Assembly: GCF_027213965.1 (NCBI RefSeq)
Contig: NZ_JAPWGX010000003.1
Span: forward strand, 248,001 to 312,000
Origin: Maritalea porphyrae
GTDB taxonomy: Bacteria; Pseudomonadota; Alphaproteobacteria; Rhizobiales; Devosiaceae
Direction of reading: 5' to 3'
Length of the DNA stretch: 64,000 nucleotides
Part shown: in pieces, positions 32,503 through 42,798 of the stretch
Layout of the letters: every line of letters begins with the position of its first letter
How positions within the stretch are numbered: position 1 is the stretch's first letter
Notes under the pieces: generated by a model
The model's input: only the letters and a program-made list of their open reading frames with translations
What the model was told of the DNA's origin: nothing
The model's database searches: none
Position numbers and translations under genes: made by a program

Positions 32503-35073
32503 ATGTCCATGACGCCGCTGGCCGAAGATAGCTATCCCCAACCTGCAGCACAAGCGCGCTTGGGTGGCGGGGGCGTGTGGCGTGTCATTTTTCTCTCTGC
32601 GTTATTCGTTGGCCTGGCCATAGCCTATTCTGTCTATGGCGACCAAATCCCATCCGACATGTTATTGTTGGTTTTGGGCGTTTTGGCTGTGATTGGTGTT
32701 TTTTGTCTGTTTGGGCTTGCTGCTGGCTTGTTCAAAATTGCGCAAACGGACGATGGTCCCGCGCTGCAAAACGCCATAGTTGACAGTCTGGATTATGGCG
32801 CTGTGGTTGCAGACAGAGAAGGACGCATTGTGTATGCGAACGCGGCCTACGGTGATTTGATTTCGGGGCTGAACCGCAAATCGCTCGTAAGTGTGCCGCG
32901 GCTTTTTGCTAGCGCTGCGGAAGCAAGCGAAGCGATCTACCGACTTTCACGCGCAGCCCACGATGGCCGCCGCGCGATAGAAGATATTCGATTGACCGAG
33001 GGGCCGGGGCTCAAGAGCGGTACCAACGATACAATTTGGTATCGCGTTTCTGTGAAAGCCTTGCCAGAAATAGACGGCGATTCTGGTAAAAAGCTGGTGC
33101 TATGGTCGGTTGAAGACATTTCGCGGGACCGTGAGCGGCAAGAGAACATTTTCTTAGAGTTGCAAAAAGCAATTGACTATCTCGACCATGCGCCTGCTGG
33201 CTTCTTTTCCACCGATGGACGGGGAAAAATTCAATATCTCAACGCCACGCTTGCCAATTGGCTTGGTTATGATTTGGCTGAGTTTGATGCAGGTTCTTTG
33301 CGATTGTCTGAAATTGTTCGTGGTGAAGGTTCCGGCCTGCTACTGGGCGGGAGCAACGACGGACAAATTAAGACCGAAGTCATTGATATCGATTTGGTGA
33401 AACGGGATGGCACAAACTTTCCTGTGCGTTTGCTGCACCGTGCAGCACGGCTTGCTGAAGGTGATTTGGGCGAAACGCGAACTTTGGTGCTAGATCGTGC
33501 GCCGGGCATTGATGCGTCTGAAGAGTTGCGTAACGCTGAAGTGCGGTTTAGCCGTTTCTTCAACGACACCCCATTTGCGATTGCAGCACTTGATGCAACG
33601 GGCAATATTGTGCGGACGAATGCACCGTTTATGCGGACGTTTGGCAATGAGCATGGCGAAAAGGCAACTGAAGGGCTGCCATTGACCGAACTCGTTGCGC
33701 CGGAGGCAAAATCTAGATTTGTGGCGGCTATTGATGCAGCGAAATCTAATCAATCGACCATTGAACCTGTGGATACAGTTCTTGCAGCAAATGAAGAGCG
33801 CAGCGTGCGCCTTTATGTGTCCGGTATTGCTGATGGGGGCAGTATTGACGAGCGGGTTATTGTTTATGCGCTTGATACGACCGAGCAACGGGTGTTGGAG
33901 CAGCAGTTTGCGCAAAGTCAGAAAATGCAAGCTGTTGGCCAATTGGCTGGTGGCATTGCGCACGATTTAAACAATATATTGACGGCTATTATTGGGTTCT
34001 CTGACCTGTTGTTGCTGAATTTGCGGCCGAATGACCCTTCATTTAAAGACACAATGGAAATCAAGCAAAACGCTAACCGGGCTGCGGGCTTGGTGCGGCA
34101 ATTGCTGGCATTTTCGCGTCGTCAGACGCTGCGGTTGGAAGTATTAGAAGTTTCGCTGCTGGTTGATGATCTAACGGTACTGTTTAAGCGCTTAATTGGC
34201 GACAGTATCACCCTAACGGTGGATCATGCTGCAGACATTTGGCCTGTGCGTGCTGACCATATTCAGCTTGAACAGGTTGTAATCAACCTGGTGGTAAATG
34301 CGCGAGATGCAATGCCGGATGGGGGCAGTGTAAAAATTCGCACAAGCAATGTTGAGGAAGCGGTTGCGGCAACATTTAATTATCGTGGCATGCCACCCGC
34401 GGATTATGTGCTGATTGAAGTTCAAGACTCAGGAACCGGGATTCCTCAAGAGGTGCTTGAAAAGATTTTTGAACCGTTCTTTACAACCAAAGATATTGGC
34501 AAGGGCACAGGGCTCGGCCTTTCAACTGTCTATGGGATCGTAAAGCAAACCGGCGGGTTCATTTATGCCGATACAGAAATCGGCGTTGGCACAACATTCA
34601 AAATCTTCTTGCCACGCTATGCTCCCAAAGAAGACAAGTTGAAGCTGTCGCAAGATAAGCCTTTACCTGAGGTCGCGCCCAAAGTGCGTGATTTGACAGG
34701 CAAAGAGCGCATATTGATTGTTGAAGATGAGGACAGCGTGCGGGCTTTCGCGTCGCGGGCACTGGCATCTGCAGGTTATGTTGTGCATGAAGCTGACAGT
34801 GGGGTGGAAGCGCTTGAAGTGCTCGAAGAAATAGATGGTGAAATTGAGCTGCTTATTTCTGACGTGGTAATGCCCGAAATGGACGGACCAACGCTGTTGA
34901 CGCATATGCGTGAACGTTACCCAGACATAAAGGTCATATTTGTGTCCGGTTATGCAGAGGAAAACATTCGCAAAGGACTGGAAGACGACAGTTCTGTGGA
35001 ATTCTTGGCAAAACCCTTCTCATTGAAGCAATTGGCACAAAAAGTTAAAACCGTTTTGGCAGGCGCTGAATAG
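32503..35073 (+). CDS. cckA: Hybrid histidine kinase CckA
   Basis: Cell-cycle hybrid kinase that passes phosphate through ChpT to CtrA and CpdR. The ATG at 32503 follows AGGGGC with 7 nt spacing; longer starts lack a site. The 856 residues have two membrane helices (about 27-80), PAS-like domains (about 90-470), HisKA with His487 in GGIAHDLNNILTAIIGF, HATPase with NARDAMPDGG and GTGLGLSTVYGIVKQTGG, and a receiver with Asp787 in LLISDVVMPEMDG. The stretch QKMQAVGQLAGGIAHDLNN is typical of CckA. Its place beside flagellar genes with CtrA boxes fits that role. Confidence 0.92.
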   Translation: MSMTPLAEDSYPQPAAQARLGGGGVWRVIFLSALFVGLAIAYSVYGDQIPSDMLLLVLGVLAVIGVFCLFGLAAGLFKIAQTDDGPALQNAIVDSLDYGAVVADREGRIVYANAAYGDLISGLNRKSLVSVPRLFASAAEASEAIYRLSRAAHDGRRAIEDIRLTEGPGLKSGTNDTIWYRVSVKALPEIDGDSGKKLVLWSVEDISRDRERQENIFLELQKAIDYLDHAPAGFFSTDGRGKIQYLNATLANWLGYDLAEFDAGSLRLSEIVRGEGSGLLLGGSNDGQIKTEVIDIDLVKRDGTNFPVRLLHRAARLAEGDLGETRTLVLDRAPGIDASEELRNAEVRFSRFFNDTPFAIAALDATGNIVRTNAPFMRTFGNEHGEKATEGLPLTELVAPEAKSRFVAAIDAAKSNQSTIEPVDTVLAANEERSVRLYVSGIADGGSIDERVIVYALDTTEQRVLEQQFAQSQKMQAVGQLAGGIAHDLNNILTAIIGFSDLLLLNLRPNDPSFKDTMEIKQNANRAAGLVRQLLAFSRRQTLRLEVLEVSLLVDDLTVLFKRLIGDSITLTVDHAADIWPVRADHIQLEQVVINLVVNARDAMPDGGSVKIRTSNVEEAVAATFNYRGMPPADYVLIEVQDSGTGIPQEVLEKIFEPFFTTKDIGKGTGLGLSTVYGIVKQTGGFIYADTEIGVGTTFKIFLPRYAPKEDKLKLSQDKPLPEVAPKVRDLTGKERILIVEDEDSVRAFASRALASAGYVVHEADSGVEALEVLEEIDGEIELLISDVVMPEMDGPTLLTHMRERYPDIKVIFVSGYAEENIRKGLEDDSSVEFLAKPFSLKQLAQKVKTVLAGAE

Positions 35074-35091
35074 CACCTGCTAATTTTTCGC

Positions 35092-36144
35092 CTAACCAGT
35101 AGTGCGACGCATAAGCGCTTCAATCGGTCCGCGCTTGAAATTTTTTCGCCACAAGTAGGTGAACAAAATTGACGCTGCGACGAACTCAATTGCGGCCCAG
35201 AGTGCAATTGTTGTGGAGGTTTTTTCGACTAGGCCCAGCGCTTCGACAATACCCATGCCTATTAATATATGTGCAAAATACAAGGTGAGCGTTTGCTGGC
35301 CGGTGTGACAAAGCGTCTTGAGCAAATCGCTTTGATAGGCTTTTTCGGGGACGAGTAAGCAAGCTCCGATTACACACAGAGCGGTGCTTGCTCCGTTTAG
35401 CATATAAAGTGGCCCTGGCGGAATGGGGGATGTGGCAAAAACTGTTGCTGTATCTTGGCCCAAAATGGGAACCATAGCACCGACCAACACTTCGCTCAGC
35501 ATCGGGATCACGACCATGCCGGAGATCCCGACAACGACAATACGTTGTGCGTTTTGCTTGTTGGCCAAATCCAATTTGGCCAAAAATATGCCAAAACTGA
35601 AGAATGCCAGCCACGGAATAACGGGGTGCCATCCATTGAAGAACAGATTTCGGAAAAACCCAGCATATGTCCAAAATCCATCGTAGTTGAGGGTGCTCCA
35701 GTCCCAACCGGCATCATAATCCAACACCAACATTAGCGCGGGAAAAGCAAAAACAATGAAAAGCGTTATTGCGAGCAACCATCGCTTACTTAGAGATAGT
35801 AACCACATTCCAATGACGAAATAGACCGCATAATAGTGGATGATGTCGGCTTCAAAAATGGACATGTTGATGAGCCCAATGACCATCAAAAATGCCGCTC
35901 GCTTGAGCATGGTTGTGTAAAAGGATTTGGTGGTTGTGCGTTGATAGGCGAGGGTGACGCCGACACCAGCCAAAACAACAAATGTTGCGGCAGCCTTGCC
36001 CTCCAAAAAGACGAGTGCACTATTCAGGAAGTCGTGTGCTGTGTCCTCGCCGGAGAACATCACAACCTGAAAATTGACAACAACCATGCCGAAAAATGCA
36101 AAGAACCGCGCGAGGTCTAGTCCACTTAGTCGTTGGGGAGCCAT
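35092..36144 (-). CDS. DUF418-like membrane protein
   Basis: Polytopic inner-membrane protein of 350 residues with about ten hydrophobic segments. The N-terminus RLSGLDLARFFAFFGMVVVN is the DUF418/DUF1624 opening, and the C-terminus has CHTGQQTLTLYFAHILIG with a basic end. The family is related to acyltransferase-3 and heparan-glucosaminide acetyltransferase-like proteins, and its substrate is unknown. It stands alone, convergent with cckA and divergent from recA. Confidence 0.72.
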   Translation of the reverse strand: MAPQRLSGLDLARFFAFFGMVVVNFQVVMFSGEDTAHDFLNSALVFLEGKAAATFVVLAGVGVTLAYQRTTTKSFYTTMLKRAAFLMVIGLINMSIFEADIIHYYAVYFVIGMWLLSLSKRWLLAITLFIVFAFPALMLVLDYDAGWDWSTLNYDGFWTYAGFFRNLFFNGWHPVIPWLAFFSFGIFLAKLDLANKQNAQRIVVVGISGMVVIPMLSEVLVGAMVPILGQDTATVFATSPIPPGPLYMLNGASTALCVIGACLLVPEKAYQSDLLKTLCHTGQQTLTLYFAHILIGMGIVEALGLVEKTSTTIALWAAIEFVAASILFTYLWRKNFKRGPIEALMRRTTG

Positions 36145-36363
36145 GGGAGAATGTCCATAAATTAGTCGAACAATCGTTCTAATATACGCCTGATTCTACC
36201 GTGTTCAAGTGAATAGGCGCACTATTCTTGTCGTGGCTTGAAATGAATCTGTGGATGCATAATCAGGCCGGAATGTGAATTGTGAGAACAAAGCTAGAAT
36301 AAAACAAATTTTATTGTTTAGTTGCAGTGGTTTATATCTATTGACATTGTAGTGAAAACATGA

Positions 36364-36378
36364 GAACAAATACGGTAC
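36364..36378 (+). promoter_or_regulatory. Candidate SOS (LexA) box upstream of recA
   Basis: GAAC-AAATACG-GTAC is one mismatch from the alphaproteobacterial LexA box GAAC-N7-GAAC. It lies 67 bp before the recA ATG and 17 bp after a TTGACA (-35-like) at 36341-36346. A second near match, GAAC-AAAGCTA-GAAT, lies at about 36287-36301. The rest of the 300-bp gap to the DUF418 gene holds nothing else I can name. Confidence 0.5.
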
Positions 36379-36444
36379 AAATTAAATAAATAGATTTGCC
36401 CGATGGTTGCATGACGGCGCTGGTTTTGGAATAAGGAGAAGGTA

Positions 36445-37536
36445 ATGGCTAATTCTCAACTTCGCGTAGTCGAGGGGGGTTCTATGGATAAGAACAAAGC
36501 ACTCGAGGCGGCACTGTCGCAAATCGAGAGAAACTTCGGCAAAGGTTCAATCATGAAGCTGGGTGAAAACACAGCGGTTGAAGTTGAGTCTGTGCCAACG
36601 GGTTCCCTGGGCCTAGATATCGCCTTAGGGATTGGTGGTTTACCACGGGGCCGAATTGTTGAAGTCTTTGGTCCTGAGAGTTCTGGTAAGACTACTTTGG
36701 CGCTACATGCAATTGCTGAAGCGCAAAAAGCGGGGGGCATTTGTGCCTTTGTTGATGCAGAGCACGCGCTTGATCCAATTTATGCGCGCAAACTTGGCGT
36801 CAATATTGATGATTTACTGATTTCTCAGCCAGATACCGGCGAACAGGCACTAGAGATTACGGACACTTTGGTTCGTTCTGGCGCAATTGATTTGTTGGTT
36901 GTTGATTCCGTCGCAGCGTTGACACCAAAGGCCGAACTTGAAGGCGAGATGGGAGATTCACTTCCCGGTTTGCAAGCACGTTTGATGAGCCAGGCTATGC
37001 GTAAACTCACTGGCTCTATTTCGCGTTCGAAAACAATGGTGCTGTTTATCAACCAAATCAGACACAAGATTGGTGTGATGTTTGGTTCACCTGAAACCAC
37101 AACGGGTGGTAACGCTCTTAAATTCTATGCTTCAGTTCGTTTGGACATTCGTCGGATTGGCGCGATTAAAGAGCGCGATGAAGTTGTTGGCAACCAAACA
37201 CGGGTAAAGGTGGTCAAAAATAAGTTGGCTCCACCGTTCCGTCAGGTCGAATTTGATATTATGTATGGCGAAGGTATTTCCAAAACCGGTGAATTGCTTG
37301 ACTTGGGTGTTAAGGCTGGAATTGTCGAGAAATCGGGTTCTTGGTTCTCTTACAACAGCGAACGCTTAGGGCAGGGCCGTGAGAATTCCCGTCAATTCCT
37401 GAAAGACAATCCGCATCTGGCCTACGAAATTGAGGCGGGAGTGCGCGAAAGTGCTGGCTTAAACACTGACAATATGGTTGAGCCAGCGGCAATCACCGAA
37501 CTTGATCCAACTCTGATTGAAGCTGACAAAGAATAA
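36445..37536 (+). CDS. recA: Recombinase RecA
   Basis: Strand-exchange ATPase and LexA coprotease. Walker A is GPESSGKTT and Walker B is [14 protein letters not shown]. The DNA-binding loop region [20 protein letters not shown] is intact. At 363 residues it has the usual alphaproteobacterial N-terminal extension before [20 protein letters not shown]. The ATG follows AAGGAGAAGGTA. It is monocistronic, with its own terminator. Confidence 0.98.
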   Translation: MANSQLRVVEGGSMDKNKALEAALSQIERNFGKGSIMKLGENTAVEVESVPTGSLGLDIALGIGGLPRGRIVEVFGPESSGKTTLALHAIAEAQKAGGICAFVDAEHALDPIYARKLGVNIDDLLISQPDTGEQALEITDTLVRSGAIDLLVVDSVAALTPKAELEGEMGDSLPGLQARLMSQAMRKLTGSISRSKTMVLFINQIRHKIGVMFGSPETTTGGNALKFYASVRLDIRRIGAIKERDEVVGNQTRVKVVKNKLAPPFRQVEFDIMYGEGISKTGELLDLGVKAGIVEKSGSWFSYNSERLGQGRENSRQFLKDNPHLAYEIEAGVRESAGLNTDNMVEPAAITELDPTLIEADKE

Positions 37537-37604
37537 GCTGTCGAGAATGTGAATTTACCCAACGTCAGATGGGTGAAAACGTTCTTAACCTAGATACACC
37601 TCAC

Positions 37605-37637
37605 AAAAAGGCGCGGGCGAAAGTCGGCGCTTTTTTT
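37605..37637 (+). terminator. Terminator of recA
   Basis: AAAAGGCGC and GGCGCTTTT arms flank GGGCGAAAGTC, with one bulge, followed by a run of T. It lies about 70 bp after the recA stop. Confidence 0.7.
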
Positions 37638-37754
37638 ATGGGAAAATTGACTTGGCTCACACTCACCTAGACAGGGGGCATTGCAGAGGTTAAAAACAGC
37701 AAAAATGTCAATTGCTCCAATTGTTTTGGGGCCTTCAACAAACCGGCAGGCTTT

Positions 37755-40412
37755 ATGAGTAGCGTCAACCAAATCCGCTCCAAGTTTATCGACTATTTCA
37801 ACAAGAATGGTCACGAAGTTGTAGCGTCTGGTCCCTTGGTCCCGCAGAATGATCCAACCTTGATGTTCACCAATTCAGGTATGGTTCCTTTTAAAAACGT
37901 GTTCACAGGTCTTGAAAAGCGTGCGTACACACGCGCCACATCCGCGCAAAAGTGTGTGCGTGCAGGTGGCAAGCACAATGATTTGGACAACGTAGGGTTC
38001 ACCGCACGTCACCATACATTCTTTGAAATGATGGGGAATTTTTCCTTTGGCGACTACTTCAAGGAAAATGCCATTGAGTTGGCGTGGAACCTGATCACAA
38101 AAGAATATCAGCTGCCAGTGGAAAAACTGTTGGTGACGGTCTATGCGGATGACGATGAGGCATTTGATCTTTGGAAGAAGATCGCTGGATTGTCTGAGGA
38201 CAAGATCATACGCATTGCGACTTCAGACAATTTTTGGTCAATGGGTGACACTGGGCCTTGCGGGCCGTCTTCTGAAATCTTTTACGACCATGGCGACCAC
38301 ATTTGGGGTGGGCGTCCCGGCACACCAGAAGAAGACGGCGACCGTTTTATCGAGATTTGGAACTTGGTGTTCATGCAATATGAACAGCATGCAAATGGCG
38401 AGCGTACGAATTTGCCGAACCCTTCCATCGACACGGGGATGGGGTTGGAGCGTTTTGCAGCTTTGATGCAAGGCACTCACGACAATTACAAAACCAACAT
38501 GTTCAAAACGCTGATTGGCGACATTGCCAATGCAACGAATACAGATATTGCCGATAAAGGTGATCAGAGCCGGCGGGTGATCGCTGACCATTTGCGGTCC
38601 ATGTCGTTTTTGATTGCCGAAGGTGTGTTGCCCTCAAATGAGGGGCGAGGCTACGTTTTGCGTCGTATTATGCGCCGTGCTATGCGCCACGCGACATTGC
38701 TCGGTGCGGATAAACCGGTCATCCACTCGGTTGTACCCACATTGGTGCGCGAGATGGGGCAGGCTTATCCCGAACTGGTGCATGGTGAACAAATGATCGC
38801 AGAGACTGTTCGGTTAGAGGAAGAGCGTTTTCTTAAAACACTCAGCCGCGGGCTTTCCATTCTAGAAGAAGAAAGCGCCGCATTGGGGGAAGGTGATGTA
38901 TTGGAAGGCCGCACAGCTTTCAAGCTCTATGATACCTATGGTTTCCCGCTCGATCTCACGCAGGACGCGCTGCGCCAACGTGGCGTAGAAGTGGACCAGG
39001 CCGGGTTTGACGCCGCTATGGCCGCTCAGAAAGCTGAGGCTCGGGCGAACTGGAGTGGTTCTGGTGATGCCGCAAATGAGGCTGTTTGGTTTGGGATTGC
39101 CGACAAAGCGGGTGCAACTGAGTTCTTAGGTTATGAACATGAGCGGGCTGAAGGTGTGGTAACCGCGATTGTGAAAGACGGCGAAGAGGTTCTTGAACTG
39201 AGTGCTGGTGAGCAAGGGCAGATTGTCCTTAACCAGACACCATTTTATGCAGAAAGTGGCGGGCAGGTGGGTGATCACGGCACCGCACTGGGTGAAGGTG
39301 TTAGTGTTCAGATAACCAATGTAACCAAGCATGTGGGTAAGGTTTTTGCTCACGCGGCAACTGTAACCGCTGGTGTGGTGAAGGTGAGGCAACCTCTAGA
39401 CATGCGTGTTGACAGTGCTCGGCGCGCTTCAATACGTGCCAATCACTCCGCTACACACCTATTGCATGAGGCACTTCGTGAAACCTTGGGTGCGCATGTG
39501 GCGCAAAAGGGATCTTTGGTCTCTCCGGATCGTTTGAGATTTGATTTTTCTCACACAAAAGCGGTGAGCGACGAAGAGATTGCCAACATTGAGCGGTTGG
39601 CCAACGCCATAATTGTTCAAAACTCAGTCGTAGAAACCCGCTTGATGGGGGTCGATGAGGCCAAAGAAGCTGGTGCAATGGCGCTATTTGGTGAAAAGTA
39701 CGGTGACGAGGTGCGCGTCGTTTCTATGGGTAAAGCGCTTGAAGGCGAGAAAGCCGGCAAGACTTACTCAATGGAGCTTTGCGGCGGAACACACGTGCGC
39801 AATACTGGTGAAATAGGGTTGGTTAAAGTTGTGGCCGAAAGTGCGGTTGCGTCCGGTGTGCGTCGGCTTGAAGCTCTTACGGCACAAGGTGCGCGCGCTT
39901 ACCTTGATGAGCAGGACAAAACCGTCAAGAGCATTGCAGATCGTTTGAAAGTTGCGCCACGTGATGCACTCGTGCGTGTTGATGCATTGATTGAGGAACG
40001 CAAGTCTCTTGAAAAGCAATTGAGCGAAGCCCGTCAGAAATTGGCAATGGGTGGGGGCGCGACCGGTGATAACGGTCCTGAAGAAATTGCGGGAATATCC
40101 TTCGTTGGTCGCGTTGCAGAGGGTATTCCAACACGTGAGTTGCGGGGCCTTGTGGATCAAGGCAAAGCACAGATAAAATCTGGGATCGTGGCAATTGCGG
40201 GCGTCTCTGAAGATGGGAAAGCTGGTATTGCTGTTGGTGTTACTGATGATCTGAAAGAGAAATACAGCGCTGTAGAGTTTGTTCGGTTAGGCGTAGAGGC
40301 GGTTGGCGGCAAAGGTGGCGGTGGTCGTCCAGACATGGCGCAAGGTGGCGGCCCTGACGGTAGCAAAGCCAGTGCAGCAATCGATGCAATCCGAGCGGCG
40401 ATCGTAGGCTAG
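37755..40412 (+). CDS. alaS: Alanyl-tRNA synthetase
   Basis: Charges tRNA-Ala. The 885 residues have the class II catalytic core ([20 protein letters not shown]), the editing-domain HxxxH ([14 protein letters not shown]), the Cys/His site ([16 protein letters not shown]) and the C-terminal oligomerisation domain ending with a Gly-rich DHHA1-type tail ([20 protein letters not shown]). The order recA-alaS is common in alphaproteobacteria. Its TAG stop lies in CTAG, which also provides the TAG stop of the convergent GDPD gene. Confidence 0.97.
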   Translation: MSSVNQIRSKFIDYFNKNGHEVVASGPLVPQNDPTLMFTNSGMVPFKNVFTGLEKRAYTRATSAQKCVRAGGKHNDLDNVGFTARHHTFFEMMGNFSFGDYFKENAIELAWNLITKEYQLPVEKLLVTVYADDDEAFDLWKKIAGLSEDKIIRIATSDNFWSMGDTGPCGPSSEIFYDHGDHIWGGRPGTPEEDGDRFIEIWNLVFMQYEQHANGERTNLPNPSIDTGMGLERFAALMQGTHDNYKTNMFKTLIGDIANATNTDIADKGDQSRRVIADHLRSMSFLIAEGVLPSNEGRGYVLRRIMRRAMRHATLLGADKPVIHSVVPTLVREMGQAYPELVHGEQMIAETVRLEEERFLKTLSRGLSILEEESAALGEGDVLEGRTAFKLYDTYGFPLDLTQDALRQRGVEVDQAGFDAAMAAQKAEARANWSGSGDAANEAVWFGIADKAGATEFLGYEHERAEGVVTAIVKDGEEVLELSAGEQGQIVLNQTPFYAESGGQVGDHGTALGEGVSVQITNVTKHVGKVFAHAATVTAGVVKVRQPLDMRVDSARRASIRANHSATHLLHEALRETLGAHVAQKGSLVSPDRLRFDFSHTKAVSDEEIANIERLANAIIVQNSVVETRLMGVDEAKEAGAMALFGEKYGDEVRVVSMGKALEGEKAGKTYSMELCGGTHVRNTGEIGLVKVVAESAVASGVRRLEALTAQGARAYLDEQDKTVKSIADRLKVAPRDALVRVDALIEERKSLEKQLSEARQKLAMGGGATGDNGPEEIAGISFVGRVAEGIPTRELRGLVDQGKAQIKSGIVAIAGVSEDGKAGIAVGVTDDLKEKYSAVEFVRLGVEAVGGKGGGGRPDMAQGGGPDGSKASAAIDAIRAAIVG

Positions 40413-41383
40413 CTTTTCAAATTCAAGTGTGGACCGATCAATTCGATACGATTAGTCCACACGTATCCATCAAATCTGTTGGGTATTAGGTTTGTATGTT
40501 CGATGGTGTCTATGCCAGTCGACCCCGGGTCATCGAGCGACATTGGACCAAGCAAAATGATTTGCGCCCCGGCATTCCGCATACGTTGTTGGAAACGGTT
40601 TGGCCAACCCCACAGGGCCCATGCAAAGTTTGCGGGGACTGCCACAAAGTGGTTTTGACATGATTGCGGTACTATGCCAGTCCAACCATAGGCCATATAT
40701 TGAATAAGGCACTGTTTGGTTTGTGGCTTTGTGTATCCCAAAATGGTGGGTGTTTGTTCCAGCACATAGTTGGTGGGTGCCGATCCACCATAGACACCAA
40801 AGACTTGTTTTTGCACGTGCGGAAACTCAACTAGAAGTTTGGAAAACGCTTTTCCCTCTTCCACATTATTGCTCTTGAAATTGATCAGAAACTGTTGTTC
40901 CGGAAACTCGGCTAGAAATGCTGATAGTTCAGGCATTCCGCCAACATATTTTCCCCTAAGCGGAAATGTCTTGCCTTTATCTGCTGTGTAGCCAAAACCA
41001 ATGTCCAGCTTTTTCAATTCTGTGAGCGACTTTTGTCGCGTAACGCCAGTTCCATCGGTTCGACAATCAACATTCCAGTCATGGAAAACCACGAACTTAC
41101 CATCGGTCGTAGGATGAATGTCGATTTCCACCACATGCGCACCCGCAGCAAAAGCTGCCGCCGCTGATTGGGGCGTGTTCTCTATCAAATCATGTGTCGG
41201 CGGGAATATGCGTGTTGCTGTGCACGTGTCATTTTTGAGCCCTTCGCGATCAAATGTTTGATGTACGCCGCGATGGCTTAGTAGTTTTACCTTCTCGCTT
41301 TTTGGTGCTGGCGCCAACAGTGAACTGTTCCATGCCCAAAAAACAGTGAGAAAAGACAAAGCAATTACGTAGCGTTTTTTCAT
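40409..41383 (-). CDS. Glycerophosphodiester phosphodiesterase family protein
   Basis: Predicted membrane-anchored or exported GDPD hydrolysing glycerophosphodiesters. The ATG at 41383 gives a signal anchor ([20 protein letters not shown]). TIM-barrel marks are LLSHRGVHQ (catalytic His), [20 protein letters not shown] (metal-binding E and D) and [15 protein letters not shown] (second catalytic His). The C-terminal half ([20 protein letters not shown]) is less usual for the family. It is convergent with alaS, with a 4-bp shared CTAG. Confidence 0.82.
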   Translation of the reverse strand: MKKRYVIALSFLTVFWAWNSSLLAPAPKSEKVKLLSHRGVHQTFDREGLKNDTCTATRIFPPTHDLIENTPQSAAAAFAAGAHVVEIDIHPTTDGKFVVFHDWNVDCRTDGTGVTRQKSLTELKKLDIGFGYTADKGKTFPLRGKYVGGMPELSAFLAEFPEQQFLINFKSNNVEEGKAFSKLLVEFPHVQKQVFGVYGGSAPTNYVLEQTPTILGYTKPQTKQCLIQYMAYGWTGIVPQSCQNHFVAVPANFAWALWGWPNRFQQRMRNAGAQIILLGPMSLDDPGSTGIDTIEHTNLIPNRFDGYVWTNRIELIGPHLNLKS

Positions 41384-41461
41384 GATGACACAGACCCGAG
41401 CAATCGTAGTTTTTGCCAACGTAAACGAGAATTGCGGTTGAAATTTGTATCAGGCCAATTC

Positions 41462-41886
41462 TTAGTGCTTTTCAGAAGTGTTTTCTATTACGCGCACCGA
41501 TGCTCCATGTTTGGCGTTGATAGTGACTTCGTGGAATTGAGTGGCATTGAGTATCACATTCGCGCCAGAAGTCGCCTCGAGACGAATGAGTGTGGGGAGT
41601 TGAACAATCACCCGCGCTTTGTTCTTCCAATCGTTTTTCCAAAAGAACAAATCGTTGATTAAGCCTGTTTTGGCGCGACTAATACTCAGTACTCTCCCTG
41701 CGGTTGCAAATTCAATGGCCTCTGCAAATTTTTGCTCTTGGGCATAGGTAGTAACTGTTGGTGTTTTATCGTGTCTAACCGCGAGTGATACGCCAAATTC
41801 CACTCGATTTCAGAGATTTGGCTTATGTCGATATCACATTCTTGGCGAAATGGGAGCGGCAGGTCGATATGTGCACCGGGCTTCAT
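41462..41886 (-). pseudogene. Frameshifted short DUF2807-like gene
   Basis: An ATG at 41886 overlaps the stop of the upstream DUF2807 gene (ATGA). The frame reads MKPGAHIDLPLPFRQECDID and on to SQISEIE, then runs into junk. The sense continues in another frame from about 41803 (EFGVSLAVRHDKTPTVTTYA), with DUF2807-type text LPTLIRLEATSGANVILNAT near the end. One base lost or gained near 41800-41805 explains this. Joined, it would be about 140 residues and lack a signal peptide, so it may be a truncated duplicate. A sequencing error is possible. Confidence 0.65.
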
Positions 41887-42611
41887 ATTTTGTGCTTTAC
41901 CAGAGTTACTGAGCCACCAAATGTCTTCTCGATTTTGGTGGTGTTTGGCTTACCAACAATTTCGATCGATCCACCGGATGAGGCTTCAGCGTTAACCGAT
42001 TCTGATAGATTTGTTTGCATGCTGCCACCGCTGCTCGCCTCAATATCGCCTTCTACACAGGCGAAATTTGCAGCAGAAATACTCGCGCCGGAGGATACTT
42101 CTGCTTTAAGGATTGAACATGAACCTTCGATTTCAAGGGAAGCGCCACTGCTGGTATCGAGCGCTAAGCGGTTTACAATAATCCCGTTGGCAACGACAGA
42201 TGCGCCTGAGGAAGCTTCTAAAGCCAGTCGGTCAAGTTCAAATTCGCCAATCTGAATGTCTACACCGGAGGAAGCCTCCACTTCACTCAGTTCTGGCATG
42301 TGGATATTGATTTGAACCCCATTCGCCCAGTTCTGCGCCCATGACAGTAGGCCTGTTACCCCCCAGTCTTCTCTGCGTTTCACGATTAGGCTGTCACCCT
42401 TTTGGACAATAGTAATCTTGTCAAAATAGTCGGACTTGTTTGCAATGACTTCAACTCGGTGGGTCTCGTTGTGTTGAATTGAAACATTTAGGCCATCCTG
42501 TGCTTCGATCCTGTCAAAGCCTGAGAATTCATAAAGTCTAGAAGAGTCTGCATGCGCAGTTGACAGACTGGTGATGAAGATTGGGATGGCGATAAGTGCA
42601 ATACGAGACAT
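41883..42611 (-). CDS. DUF2807 (GIN-domain) exported protein
   Basis: Putative exported adhesin-like protein of unknown function. The ATG at 42611 follows GGAGCATAAACTG and gives a signal peptide (MSRIALIAIPIFITSLSTAH, cut after ADS or nearby). The rest is the right-handed beta-helix type DUF2807, with repeats of EASSGASV-type text: VEASSGVDIQI, LEASSGASVVANG, LDTSSGASLEIEG, AEVSSGASISA, IEASSGGSMQT, AEASSGGSIEI. Its stop overlaps the start of the frameshifted second gene. It is divergent from the channel gene. Confidence 0.82.
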   Translation of the reverse strand: MSRIALIAIPIFITSLSTAHADSSRLYEFSGFDRIEAQDGLNVSIQHNETHRVEVIANKSDYFDKITIVQKGDSLIVKRREDWGVTGLLSWAQNWANGVQINIHMPELSEVEASSGVDIQIGEFELDRLALEASSGASVVANGIIVNRLALDTSSGASLEIEGSCSILKAEVSSGASISAANFACVEGDIEASSGGSMQTNLSESVNAEASSGGSIEIVGKPNTTKIEKTFGGSVTLVKHKI

Positions 42612-42798
42612 CAGTTTATGCTCCAATTGAAAAGTATGGGTGAGATATGGGTACGATGGCGCGTAAAAGAAGGGGTGTGGCCAATTTGTTGGTCGCGTTC
42701 GCACTTGACTTGTGCGCGTGGCAAATTATCGCGCCGGGGTCGCAACATGTTCTTTAGGGTTTTTGCGGATAATGAGCGACTTGAAAGGTTCTTTGTCA

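Noticed and set aside
36167-36178. GAAC-AATC-GTTC inverted repeat upstream of the DUF418 gene
   Set aside because: It looks like an operator but has N4 spacing, not the direct GAAC-N7-GAAC of alphaproteobacterial LexA, and no adjacent regulator gene could use it. A short palindrome of this kind can occur by chance.
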